Below are positions 15,255 through 22,975 of a stretch of DNA of 50,093 nucleotides, piece by piece. Position numbers and translations under genes: made by a program. How positions within the stretch are numbered: position 1 is the first letter of the stretch; the number at the start of each line of letters is the position of its first letter. The notes below the pieces were generated by a model, which saw only the letters and a program-made list of their open reading frames with translations, had not been told where the DNA came from and made no database searches. The stretch is taken from contig DXIU01000065.1 in assembly GCA_019112765.1 (NCBI GenBank), positions 1 through 50,093 on the forward strand, given 5' to 3'. This stretch comes from Candidatus Mediterraneibacter norwichensis. Lineage in GTDB: Bacteria; Bacillota; Clostridia; Lachnospirales; Lachnospiraceae.

Positions 15255-16204
15255 AGTGGAACAAATTCCGGTTGAAGACAACCACACAGGCTGAGGATAT
15301 TGTAAGCAGCATGCTGATGGAACTTGGGATTCAGGGAGTAGAGATTGAGGACAAGATTCCTCTTTCACAGTCGGACAAGGAGCAGATGTTTGTAGATATT
15401 CTGCCGGAGACAGAGCCGGATGACGGCGTGGCGTACTTAAGCTTTTATCTGGAAGAGGATGACGATAAAGACAGTATTTTAAGTCAGGTAAGACAGGAAT
15501 TAAAAGATATGTCCGCCTATGTGGATGTAGGCGAGTGCCTGATTGAAGAATCTCAGACCGAGGATGTGGACTGGGTGAATAACTGGAAACAGTATTTCCA
15601 CCAGTTTTATGTAGATGATATTCTGATTATTCCTTCCTGGGAAGAGGTGAAGCCGGAAGACAGTGAGAAGATGGTAATTCATATTGATCCGGGCACGGCG
15701 TTCGGAACCGGAATGCATGAAACCACCCAGCTGTGTATCCGGCAGATCAGAAAATATGTGAAGCCGGATACCAGAATACTGGACGTGGGCTGCGGAAGCG
15801 GCATCCTGGGTATGCTTGCCCTGAAATTCGGCGCTGCATACTCTGTGGGAACTGACCTGGATCCCTGCGCTATTGACGCAACCCGGGAAAATATGGCGGT
15901 AAACGGAATCCCTCAGGACAAGTATGAGGTTATGATCGGAAATATCATTGACGACCGGGATGTGCAGGATAAAGTGGGATATGAGTGTTACGATATTGTG
16001 GCGGCAAATATTCTGGCTGACGTGCTGGTGGAACTGACGCCGGTTATCGTTCATCAGCTGAAAAAAGGCGGCATTTACATTACCAGCGGTATTATTGACG
16101 ATAAGGAAGATACGGTTGTAAAGGCAGTGCAGGATGCAGGCCTGGAAGTGCTGGATGTGACATACCAGGGCGAGTGGGTCTGTGTGACAGCGAGGAAGAA
16201 CTGA
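15251..16204 (+). CDS. prmA: Ribosomal protein L11 methyltransferase
   Basis: A 317-residue SAM-dependent enzyme that trimethylates lysines and the N-terminus of ribosomal protein L11. The N-terminal recognition domain (to about 130) is followed by the Rossmann domain with HIDPGTAFGTGMHETT, DVGCGSGILGMLALKFGA and the PrmA-type VAANILADVLVEL motif. The ATG has AGGAGGATG upstream and overlaps the preceding lysozyme gene. rsmE follows with a one-base overlap, the usual prmA-rsmE pair of Firmicutes. Confidence 0.96.
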   Translation: MKWNKFRLKTTTQAEDIVSSMLMELGIQGVEIEDKIPLSQSDKEQMFVDILPETEPDDGVAYLSFYLEEDDDKDSILSQVRQELKDMSAYVDVGECLIEESQTEDVDWVNNWKQYFHQFYVDDILIIPSWEEVKPEDSEKMVIHIDPGTAFGTGMHETTQLCIRQIRKYVKPDTRILDVGCGSGILGMLALKFGAAYSVGTDLDPCAIDATRENMAVNGIPQDKYEVMIGNIIDDRDVQDKVGYECYDIVAANILADVLVELTPVIVHQLKKGGIYITSGIIDDKEDTVVKAVQDAGLEVLDVTYQGEWVCVTARKN

Positions 16205-16959
16205 TGCAGAACTTTTTTATAGAAACTTCGCCGGCAGAGGACGGGATAATCCGCCTGTCCGGCGCAGATGTAAATCATATGAAAAATGTCCTCCGCATGA
16301 AACCGGGAGAGCTGGTGCAGATCCAGGACGGACAGGGTATTACTTACACCTGCCGTATTTCCGGATATGAGGACAGAGAAGCGGTTCTGGAGATTCTTGA
16401 GACAAAAGCCGCGGATACGGAACTGCCTTCCGCCCTTTATCTTTTTCAGGGACTTCCCAAAGGAGATAAGATGGAGTGGATCGTGCAGAAAGCTGTGGAG
16501 CTGGGAGCGGCCGGAATTATCCCCTTTGCGGCGGGAAGATCCGTTGTACGTCTGGACGAGAAAAAAGCGGAGAAAAAGACAGTCCGCTGGCAGGCCATTG
16601 CCAGAAGCGCGGCGCAGCAGTGCGGACGCGCCGTCATACCGGAGGTGAACCGTCCGGTTCCTTTTGCGGAAGCCCTGAGGCAGGCGTCAGAACTGGATGT
16701 GATTCTGATCCCGTACGAACTGGAGCGGGGGATGGAAGAGACGGCAGAGATTATCCGGAATATTCGTCCGGGACAGTCTGTGGGGATTTTTATCGGTCCG
16801 GAAGGCGGTTTTGATGCCGGAGAAATAGAGCAGGCGAAAGCGGCGGGAGCCCGGCCTGTCTCGCTGGGGTCAAGGATTCTGCGTACAGAGACGGCGGGGG
16901 TCACAGCCCTTTCTATCCTGATGTATCATCTTGAGAGCCAGGGACATAATTTAAAGTAA
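16204..16959 (+). CDS. rsmE: 16S rRNA (uracil(1498)-N(3))-methyltransferase
   Basis: A 251-residue SPOUT-class enzyme that methylates U1498 of 16S rRNA. The N-terminal PUA-like domain (MKNVLRMKPGELVQI) and the knotted C-terminal SAM site with GIFIGPEGGFDAGEIEQAK and SLGSRILRTETAG are visible. The ATG at 16204 shares its first base with the prmA stop codon (TGATG), which fits the expected N-terminus MQNFFIE; the in-frame codons upstream lie inside prmA. Confidence 0.96.
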   Translation: MQNFFIETSPAEDGIIRLSGADVNHMKNVLRMKPGELVQIQDGQGITYTCRISGYEDREAVLEILETKAADTELPSALYLFQGLPKGDKMEWIVQKAVELGAAGIIPFAAGRSVVRLDEKKAEKKTVRWQAIARSAAQQCGRAVIPEVNRPVPFAEALRQASELDVILIPYELERGMEETAEIIRNIRPGQSVGIFIGPEGGFDAGEIEQAKAAGARPVSLGSRILRTETAGVTALSILMYHLESQGHNLK

Positions 16960-16982
16960 GAAAAAAGAAAAGGAAAGGAACA

Positions 16983-18140
16983 ATGGAAATTTATCTGGAC
17001 AATTCTGCCACGACCATGTGTTATCCGGAAGTGGGAGAACTGGTATATAAAGTAATGTGTCAGGACTATGGAAACCCATCGTCCATGCACAGAAAAGGAG
17101 TGCAGGCGGAGCACTATATCCGTGACGCGAAGGAGACGCTGGCAAAACTGCTGAAAGCAAATCCCGGCGAGATTTTCTTCACATCCGGAGGCACGGAAAG
17201 CGATAACCTGGCTTTGATCGGATGTGCCAGAGCAGGACGCAGGAAAGGGAATCATCTGATTACCACATCCATTGAACATCCGGCAATCCTCAATACCATG
17301 CGGTATCTGGAAGAAGAGGAAGGATTCCGGGTGACCTATCTGCCGGTAGACGCAAACGGAAGGGTAAAACTGGATGCATTAAAGGAAGCCCTCTGTCCCG
17401 AGACAATACTTGTGTCAATTATGTATGTAAATAATGAAGTGGGAACGGTTCAGCCTGTTGCCGAGGCGGCGAAGATTGTCAAGCAGTATAATCCGTCGAT
17501 TCTGTTTCACACAGACGCGGTTCAGGGATTCGGAAAATACCGGATCTGGCCGAAGCGTATGGGAATCGATCTTCTGAGCGCCAGCGGCCATAAAATCCAC
17601 GGTCCGAAAGGCGTGGGATTCCTTTATATCGGATCAGATGTAAAGATCAGACCCATTCTGTTCGGCGGGGAGCAGCAGAAGAATATCCGCTCCGGTACAG
17701 AGAATGTTCCGGGCATTGCAGGACTGGCTCTTGCATCGAAAATGATTTACCGGGATCTGGAAATGAAAACTGCTCTGATGCGGGAACTCAAAGGCCGGTT
17801 TCTGGAAGGAATAAAAAAGATCGACAATACAGTGGTACACGGCCTGACAGATGAGGGAAGCGCGCCTCACATTATCAGTGTGGGAATCGCGGGAATCCGG
17901 AGTGAAGTGCTTCTTCACACGCTGGAAGAAAAAGGAATTTACGTTTCTTCCGGATCGGCCTGCTCCTCCAACCATCCGTCTGTGAGCGGCGTGCTCAAAG
18001 GAATCGGCGCGGCCAGAGAATACCTGGACGCCACCCTGCGTTTCAGTATGTCAGAGTTTACAACAAAAGAAGAAATTGACTATACACTGGAAACACTATA
18101 TAATTGTGTACCGACACTTCGAAAATATACGCGGCACTGA
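16983..18140 (+). CDS. Cysteine desulfurase, NifS/IscS family
   Basis: A PLP-dependent enzyme of 385 residues that removes sulfur from cysteine. The N-terminus EIYLDNSATT, the PLP lysine in SASGHKIHGPKG (about 203) and the persulfide cysteine in SGSACSS (about 327) are all intact. The short active-site loop is class I (IscS/NifS-like). It lies 51 bp before thiI, the conserved pair in which a dedicated desulfurase (NifZ type) feeds sulfur to ThiI for 4-thiouridine in tRNA. A NifZ-like role is inferred from context. Confidence 0.94.
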   Translation: MEIYLDNSATTMCYPEVGELVYKVMCQDYGNPSSMHRKGVQAEHYIRDAKETLAKLLKANPGEIFFTSGGTESDNLALIGCARAGRRKGNHLITTSIEHPAILNTMRYLEEEEGFRVTYLPVDANGRVKLDALKEALCPETILVSIMYVNNEVGTVQPVAEAAKIVKQYNPSILFHTDAVQGFGKYRIWPKRMGIDLLSASGHKIHGPKGVGFLYIGSDVKIRPILFGGEQQKNIRSGTENVPGIAGLALASKMIYRDLEMKTALMRELKGRFLEGIKKIDNTVVHGLTDEGSAPHIISVGIAGIRSEVLLHTLEEKGIYVSSGSACSSNHPSVSGVLKGIGAAREYLDATLRFSMSEFTTKEEIDYTLETLYNCVPTLRKYTRH

Positions 18141-18191
18141 GCAGAAAATATACAGCCGGCCGCCTGTGATATACAGAAAAAGGAGAAAAGC

Positions 18192-19394
18192 ATGGAATTT
18201 CATTCGTTTTTGATCAAATACGGGGAAATCGGCATCAAGGGAAAGAACAGATATATGTTCGAGGATGCCCTTGTGCGCCAGATCCGGTACGCTCTTTCAG
18301 ACGTGGAGGGAGATTTCTGTGTCCATAAATGCCACGGGAGAGTGTACGTGGACTGCAGCGGAGAATATGACTATGAGGAGACTGTGGAGCATATTTCCCG
18401 CGTCTTCGGTATTGTGGGCATCTGCCCGGTTGTGCGAAAAGAAGTAAAGGAAATAGAAGAGCTGAAAAAGGACGTGGTTTCCTATATGGGTGAGATGTAC
18501 CCGGAAGGAAACTGTACTTTTAAAGTAGAAGCAAGACGCGCCAACAAACGGTATCCCATGAATTCCATGGAGATCAACTGCGCTCTGGGTGAGGCCGTGC
18601 TGGACGCGTTTCCGGATATGAAAGTAGACGTTCACAATCCGGATGTACGTCTGAATGTGGAAATCCGGGAGGAAGTCTATCTGTATTCCGAGATTATTCC
18701 CGGTCCGGGGGGCATGCCGGTGGGAACAAACGGAAGCGCAATGCTTCTTCTCTCCGGCGGAATCGACAGCCCTGTGGCAGGATATATGATCGCGAAGAGA
18801 GGCGTGGAGATTGAAGCGGTATATTTCCATGCCCCGCCGTATACAAGTGAGAGGGCAAAAGAAAAGGTTATGGATCTGGCAAAACTTGTTTCCGTTTATT
18901 CGGGGCCGATTAAGCTCCACGTGGTAAATTTTACAGATATCCAGCTTTATATTTATGAAAAATGTCCCCACGAAGAACTGACGATTATCATGCGCCGGTA
19001 TATGATGCGGATCGCGGAGCATTTCGCGAAGAAAGACGGATGTCTGGGACTGATTACCGGCGAGAGTATCGGTCAGGTGGCCAGTCAGACCATGCAGAGC
19101 CTTTCGGCTACAAATGCGGTGTGTACGCTTCCGGTATACCGTCCCCTTGTGGGATTTGACAAGAGGGAGATTGTGGAGATCTCAGAGAAGATCGGCACCT
19201 ACGAAGTATCCATACAGCCCTTTGAGGACTGCTGTACGATCTTTGTGGCAAAACATCCTGTTACAAAGCCGAATCTTGAGCGGATCGAAAAATCCGAACT
19301 CAATCTGACAGAGAAGATTGATGAACTGATGCAGACGGCTCTGGATACGACAGAGACAATTATCATCGGACAGAAAGAGGCAGACTCTTTTTAA
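18192..19394 (+). CDS. thiI: tRNA 4-thiouridine synthase ThiI
   Basis: A 400-residue enzyme that adenylates uridine-8 in tRNA and inserts sulfur. The ferredoxin-like and THUMP domains occupy roughly residues 1-165, followed by the PP-loop ATPase with LLSGGIDSPVAGYMIAKRG (about 187). A C-terminal rhodanese domain is absent, as in most Firmicutes, so sulfur should come from the upstream desulfurase. The stop codon lies in the loop of a terminator hairpin. Confidence 0.96.
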   Translation: MEFHSFLIKYGEIGIKGKNRYMFEDALVRQIRYALSDVEGDFCVHKCHGRVYVDCSGEYDYEETVEHISRVFGIVGICPVVRKEVKEIEELKKDVVSYMGEMYPEGNCTFKVEARRANKRYPMNSMEINCALGEAVLDAFPDMKVDVHNPDVRLNVEIREEVYLYSEIIPGPGGMPVGTNGSAMLLLSGGIDSPVAGYMIAKRGVEIEAVYFHAPPYTSERAKEKVMDLAKLVSVYSGPIKLHVVNFTDIQLYIYEKCPHEELTIIMRRYMMRIAEHFAKKDGCLGLITGESIGQVASQTMQSLSATNAVCTLPVYRPLVGFDKREIVEISEKIGTYEVSIQPFEDCCTIFVAKHPVTKPNLERIEKSELNLTEKIDELMQTALDTTETIIIGQKEADSF

Positions 19395-19403
19395 GAGTCT
19401 GCC
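19379..19403 (+). terminator. Hairpin at the thiI stop codon
   Basis: GGCAGACTCT (19379-19388) pairs with AGAGTCTGCC (19394-19403); the thiI stop TAA is in the loop. It may end the desulfurase-thiI transcript, although the following T run is weak. Confidence 0.6.
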
Positions 19404-19427
19404 CCGGTAAGTTTTACGGCAAAAAAA

Positions 19428-19452
19428 GAAGCTGTCTGGGTCAGGCAGCTTC
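19428..19452 (-). terminator. Terminator of the HPr-like gene
   Basis: On the minus strand GAAGCTG-CCTG..CAG-CAGCTTC forms a hairpin followed by seven U residues (from A7 at 19421-19427). It lies 13 bp after the HPr-like stop codon. Confidence 0.8.
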
Positions 19453-19465
19453 GCGGTTTTTCTAT

Positions 19466-19699
19466 TTATTTGATAATGTAGGAATCCAGAGCTGCAAGGA
19501 TGTCGTCGACATTGCCGTCAGCGTGTATGTTCAGATCAATCGGTTTGGAAAGGTCAAGACTGAAAATTCCCATGATTGATTTGGCATCTATAACATATCT
19601 TCCGGATACTAAATCGAAGTCATTGTCATATTTTGTAATTTCGTTGACAAAAGATTTAACTTTGTCGATTGAGTTTAATGAAATCTGTACTGTTTTCAT
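19466..19699 (-). CDS. HPr family protein lacking the phospho-histidine
   Basis: A 77-residue protein with the HPr fold pattern: the SIDKVKSFVNEITKYDNDFDL first helix region, the DAKSIMGIFSLDLSKPI helix-2 block and a DDILAALDSYI last helix. The usual catalytic histidine (HxRPA motif) is replaced by Asn-Ser-Ile-Asp, and a serine before the conserved MGI block is kept. It therefore cannot be a normal PTS phosphocarrier; a regulatory role via the serine is possible, as for Crh. ATG at 19699 is chosen for GGAGGG upstream; an in-frame ATG at 19726 lies before that site. Such HPr-like genes recur in Lachnospiraceae. Confidence 0.8.
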   Translation of the reverse strand: MKTVQISLNSIDKVKSFVNEITKYDNDFDLVSGRYVIDAKSIMGIFSLDLSKPIDLNIHADGNVDDILAALDSYIIK

Positions 19700-19813
19700 T
19701 TTAAATTCCCTCCTTGAATTATACAATAAAGTAAGGGCCTTAACCCTACGTATATTCTACGGGATGGGATGGTAAAAGTCAAGAAACAATAAGGAAAAAA
19801 GAGGTAAAAACCC

Positions 19814-21154
19814 ATGAAAAAAGCGGCATTGCACAATCTGGGATGCAAGGTAAATGCCTATGAAACAGAGGCCATGCAGGAAATGCTGGAAAAGGCCGGA
19901 TATGAGATCGTTCCCTTCAGGGAAGGGGCGGATATTTACATCATCAATACCTGTACTGTGACCAATATTGCGGACCGGAAATCCAGGCAGATGCTCCACC
20001 GGGCCAGGAAGATGAATCCGGATGCGGTAGTAGTGGCGGCAGGCTGCTATGTACAGGCGCAGAATACCAGAGAAAATACAGATCCGTGTATTGATATTGT
20101 TCTGGGAAACAATCATAAAAAGGATCTCATAAAAGTGCTGGAGGAATACGAAGCGGAAAAAGCAGCTCAGAAAGAATCTGCGGATGCGGCAGAAAAATCA
20201 GATGTTCGGAAGAATATTCAGGATATTGAAGAAATCGGACAGACAAAAGAGTATGAGAAACTTCATCTGACAAAACCCGGAGAACATACAAGAGCTTACA
20301 TCAAGGTGCAGGACGGCTGCAATCAGTTCTGTACTTACTGCATTATCCCTTACGTAAGAGGAAGAGTTCGCAGCAGAACGGTGGAGGACGTGCTGGATGA
20401 AGTGCGGACTCTTGCCGGAAACGGCTATCAGGAAGTGGTGCTGACAGGAATCCATCTGAGCTCTTACGGCATTGATTTTGACGGAAACCGGCATCTTCTT
20501 TCCCTGATTCAGGCTGTCCATCAGGTTGAAGGAATCCGGAGAATCCGTCTTGGCTCCCTGGAACCGGGAATTATTACAGATGAATTTGCCCGGGCTCTGT
20601 CGGAACTTCCGAAGATGTGTCCCCATTTTCACCTGTCTCTGCAGAGCGGATGCGACGACACATTGAAACGGATGAACCGCAGGTATACCAGCGAAGAGTA
20701 CTATGAGAAATGCTGTATCCTGCGCCGGTATTTTGACAATCCGGCCCTGACCACAGATGTGATTGTGGGATTTCCGGGAGAGACGGAAGAAGAGTTTCAG
20801 AAGTCCAGGGATTTTGTGGACAAAGTTAATTTTTACGAGACCCATATATTCAAATATTCCAGGAGGGAAGGCACCAGGGCCGCTGCTATGGAAAACCAGG
20901 TCAGCGAGCAGGAGAAAGCCCGGCGCAGCGCCGTCCTCATCGAACTGGGGGAGAAGAAACGGAAGGCTTATGAACAGAGTTTCCTTGGAAAAGAAGTGGA
21001 AGTGCTGGTGGAAGAGGAAGCTGTGATTGAGGGGAGACCTATGCAGACCGGACATACGAAAGAATATATCCGGATTGCTTTTGAAGGAGACAAGAGCCTG
21101 AAAAATACCATTGTAAAGGTTCGAGTTGATAATGATTTACAAATTATTCATTGA
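19814..21154 (+). CDS. mtaB: tRNA t6A37 methylthiotransferase MtaB
   Basis: A methylthiotransferase of 446 residues that converts t6A at position 37 of tRNA to ms2t6A. Domains in order: UPF0004 with LGCKVNAYET and NTCTVTNIADRKSRQ (cysteines of the auxiliary cluster), radical SAM with CNQFCTYCIIPYVRGRVRSR (about 169), and a C-terminal TRAM-like region. An acidic/lysine linker between the first two domains (about 115-145) is somewhat longer than average. The start follows GAGGT. The gene reads away from the HPr-like gene, and its stop codon overlaps the ireB promoter. Confidence 0.95.
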   Translation: MKKAALHNLGCKVNAYETEAMQEMLEKAGYEIVPFREGADIYIINTCTVTNIADRKSRQMLHRARKMNPDAVVVAAGCYVQAQNTRENTDPCIDIVLGNNHKKDLIKVLEEYEAEKAAQKESADAAEKSDVRKNIQDIEEIGQTKEYEKLHLTKPGEHTRAYIKVQDGCNQFCTYCIIPYVRGRVRSRTVEDVLDEVRTLAGNGYQEVVLTGIHLSSYGIDFDGNRHLLSLIQAVHQVEGIRRIRLGSLEPGIITDEFARALSELPKMCPHFHLSLQSGCDDTLKRMNRRYTSEEYYEKCCILRRYFDNPALTTDVIVGFPGETEEEFQKSRDFVDKVNFYETHIFKYSRREGTRAAAMENQVSEQEKARRSAVLIELGEKKRKAYEQSFLGKEVEVLVEEEAVIEGRPMQTGHTKEYIRIAFEGDKSLKNTIVKVRVDNDLQIIH

Positions 21155-21179
21155 ATTTTGCAGGGTATTATATTAGAAT
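21151..21179 (+). promoter_or_regulatory. Promoter of the ireB-ruvX-DUF1292 operon
   Basis: TTGAAT (21151-21156) and TAGAAT (21174-21179) are separated by 17 bp; the -35 box overlaps the mtaB stop codon. A start near 21186 would leave a 65-base leader. Confidence 0.6.
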
Positions 21180-21251
21180 TGTAAATAGGGTATCTGGGGC
21201 TTGCCAGAGGAACAGTTAAACAGCATCATGACGTTTAAGGAGGATATAACA

Positions 21252-21515
21252 ATGAGTGATTTAAGCAATACTCAATTCTTTCAGGTAGAGCCGGGACCGC
21301 AGATTTCAGCAAAAGATATTCTTGAGATCGTGTTCAAGGCACTGAAGGAAAAGGGATACAATCCGGTCAATCAGATCGTGGGATACATTATGTCGGGAGA
21401 TCCGACCTATATTACCAGCTACAACGGCGCAAGAAGTCTTGTGATGAAAGTAGAGAGAGACGAGCTGGTAGAGGAACTGTTAAAAGCGTATATCGAACAT
21501 AATTCATGGGAATAA
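21252..21515 (+). CDS. ireB: IreB family regulatory phosphoprotein (UPF0297)
   Basis: An 87-residue protein recognised by [38 protein letters not shown] and [11 protein letters not shown]. In Enterococcus IreB is a target of the IreK Ser/Thr kinase and affects cephalosporin resistance; N-terminal Ser/Thr residues (MSDLSNTQ) are available here. ATG at 21252 follows AAGGAGG; earlier in-frame codons lack a site. The order ireB-ruvX-DUF1292 is conserved in Firmicutes. Confidence 0.95.
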   Translation: MSDLSNTQFFQVEPGPQISAKDILEIVFKALKEKGYNPVNQIVGYIMSGDPTYITSYNGARSLVMKVERDELVEELLKAYIEHNSWE

Positions 21516-21522
21516 TTTCATT

Positions 21523-21969
21523 ATGAGAATTATGGGACTGGACTACGGCACGAAAACCGTAGGCGTGGCTCTGAGCGATCCCCTGGGGATTACGGCTCAG
21601 GGACTGGAAACGATTGAACGCAAAGAAGAGAACAAGCTGAGGAGAACCTGCGCCCGGATTGAAGAGATTATCCGGGAATACGGCGTGGAAAAGATTGTAC
21701 TCGGGTTCCCGAAGCATATGAACAGTGATATCGGGGAACGGGCGGAAAAAAGCCTGGAGTTCCGGGATATGCTTACAAGGCGTACGGGCCTGGAAGTGGT
21801 GATGTGGGATGAACGCCTCACCACAGTTGCGGCGGAGCAGACGCTGATTGAAAGCGGCGTCCGGCGGGAAAACCGCAAGAAGTATATCGACAAGATCGCG
21901 GCGGTGTTTATTCTGCAGGGATATCTGGATTATATCGGCATGCAGAAGCCGGCCGCGGACAGCTTATAA
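21523..21969 (+). CDS. ruvX: Holliday junction resolvase-like protein RuvX
   Basis: A 148-residue RNase H-fold protein of the YqgF family. The N-terminal [19 protein letters not shown] carries the first catalytic Asp, [16 protein letters not shown] the middle motif and [11 protein letters not shown] with [15 protein letters not shown]-like sequence the C-terminal acidic motif. It is implicated in 16S rRNA maturation and junction resolution in other bacteria. The ribosome site is weak, so translation is probably coupled to ireB, which ends 7 bp upstream. Confidence 0.95.
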   Translation: MRIMGLDYGTKTVGVALSDPLGITAQGLETIERKEENKLRRTCARIEEIIREYGVEKIVLGFPKHMNSDIGERAEKSLEFRDMLTRRTGLEVVMWDERLTTVAAEQTLIESGVRRENRKKYIDKIAAVFILQGYLDYIGMQKPAADSL

Positions 21970-21979
21970 GGGGTTTTAT

Positions 21980-22240
21980 ATGGAAAAAGTAAAATTTGTC
22001 TTCCGGGACGGAAGCGGCGAGGATGAGTTCTTTGTTCTGGAAGAGACGAAGATAAACGGAGCTGCATACATACTTGTGTCGGACTCCGAGGACGATGACG
22101 GCGAATGTCTCATTTTAAAAGAAGTGGAAGAAGAGTCCCAACCGGAAAGCGTCTATGAGATCGTGGAAGACGAAACCGAGCTTGCGGCAGTGTCAAAGGT
22201 TTTTGAAGAACTGCTGGAAGATGTAAGTATAGAAATGTAA
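21980..22240 (+). CDS. DUF1292 domain protein (YrzB-like)
   Basis: An 86-residue acidic protein of the DUF1292 family, with YILVSDSEDDDGECLILKEV and the C-terminal VSKVFEELLEDV. No function is established. It lies 10 bp after ruvX with AAGGGG before ATG 21980; the longer frame upstream overlaps ruvX and has no ribosome site. Confidence 0.9.
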   Translation: MEKVKFVFRDGSGEDEFFVLEETKINGAAYILVSDSEDDDGECLILKEVEEESQPESVYEIVEDETELAAVSKVFEELLEDVSIEM

Positions 22241-22251
22241 TATCTTCGGAT

Positions 22252-22361
22252 GTTTACAGTCTGACACCCCGATGCTGGCATCGAGGTATCAGACCCTCGC
22301 GGCAGTCGCCAAATGGACATGCCTGCATGTCCGCCTGGCTCGTTGCCCGCGGGAATAAATT
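22252..22361. repeat. Structured intergenic sequence with nested palindromes
   Basis: The gap between the DUF1292 gene and fur holds a run of hairpins: TGACACCCCGATG / CATCGAGGTATCA (22262-22291, two mismatches), GCG-GCAGT-CGC and GGACAT-GCCTGC-ATGTCC (22315-22332). The compensated stem and the absence of a T run suggest a conserved intergenic repeat or small structured RNA rather than a plain terminator. No copy elsewhere in this window was noticed. Confidence 0.45.
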
Positions 22362-22391
22362 TATTTACTGCAGGGAGACGAAAGAACACTG

Positions 22392-22853
22392 ATGGAACAG
22401 AAAAAAACAGAAGATCTGCTGAAAGAGAAGTTAAAAGAAAAAGGGCTGAAGGTTACCCACCAGAGGCTTCAGGTTCTGTCGGTGCTGGAACAGAACAGCG
22501 GCGTGCATATGACTGCAGAGGATGTCTATGAGCTGGTGTCCCAGGAGTGCCCGGAGATCGGCCTGGCGACCGTTTACCGGACGCTGCAGCTTTTATGGGA
22601 GATTCAGCTTGTGGACAGGATCAATCTGGATGACGGGTGTGTGAGGTACGAGATCGGGCATCTGATTAAGGGAGATGCGAAACACAACCATCATCATCTC
22701 ATATGCAGAGCGTGCGGCAGGGTGATTCCTTTTGCTGATGATCTGCTGGATGATCTGGAGCATCACATTGAGGAAGCTACCGGATTTCATGTTCTTGACC
22801 ATGAATTGAAGTTCTACGGATTATGCAGAGAATGCAGGGGGAAAAAGGCATAG
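22392..22853 (+). CDS. Fur family metal-dependent repressor
   Basis: A 153-residue Fur-superfamily regulator: a winged helix with VTHQRLQVLSVLEQ and the recognition helix GLATVYRTLQLL, a metal-binding HNHHHLICRACG segment and a second cysteine pair (CRECR) forming the structural zinc site. Fur and PerR cannot be separated with certainty from sequence. The adjacent structured repeat lies between it and the ireB operon, so it may have its own promoter. Confidence 0.93.
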   Translation: MEQKKTEDLLKEKLKEKGLKVTHQRLQVLSVLEQNSGVHMTAEDVYELVSQECPEIGLATVYRTLQLLWEIQLVDRINLDDGCVRYEIGHLIKGDAKHNHHHLICRACGRVIPFADDLLDDLEHHIEEATGFHVLDHELKFYGLCRECRGKKA

Positions 22854-22866
22854 TTCTTTTTTCAAC

Positions 22867-22899
22867 GGGCAGTTCGCAAAACTGCTGTTCTTTTTGTGC
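22867..22899 (+). terminator. Weak terminator after fur
   Basis: GCAGTT-CGCA-AACTGC forms a short stem followed by TGTTCTTTTTG. It lies shortly after the fur stop codon and before the RNase J ribosome site. Confidence 0.5.
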
Positions 22900-22975
22900 C
22901 CGGAAGTAAGTGAAGTTCTGCCGGAATCATACAAAACGGCAGAAGTACATAATAAAAATGGAGGTGTTTCAGAAT

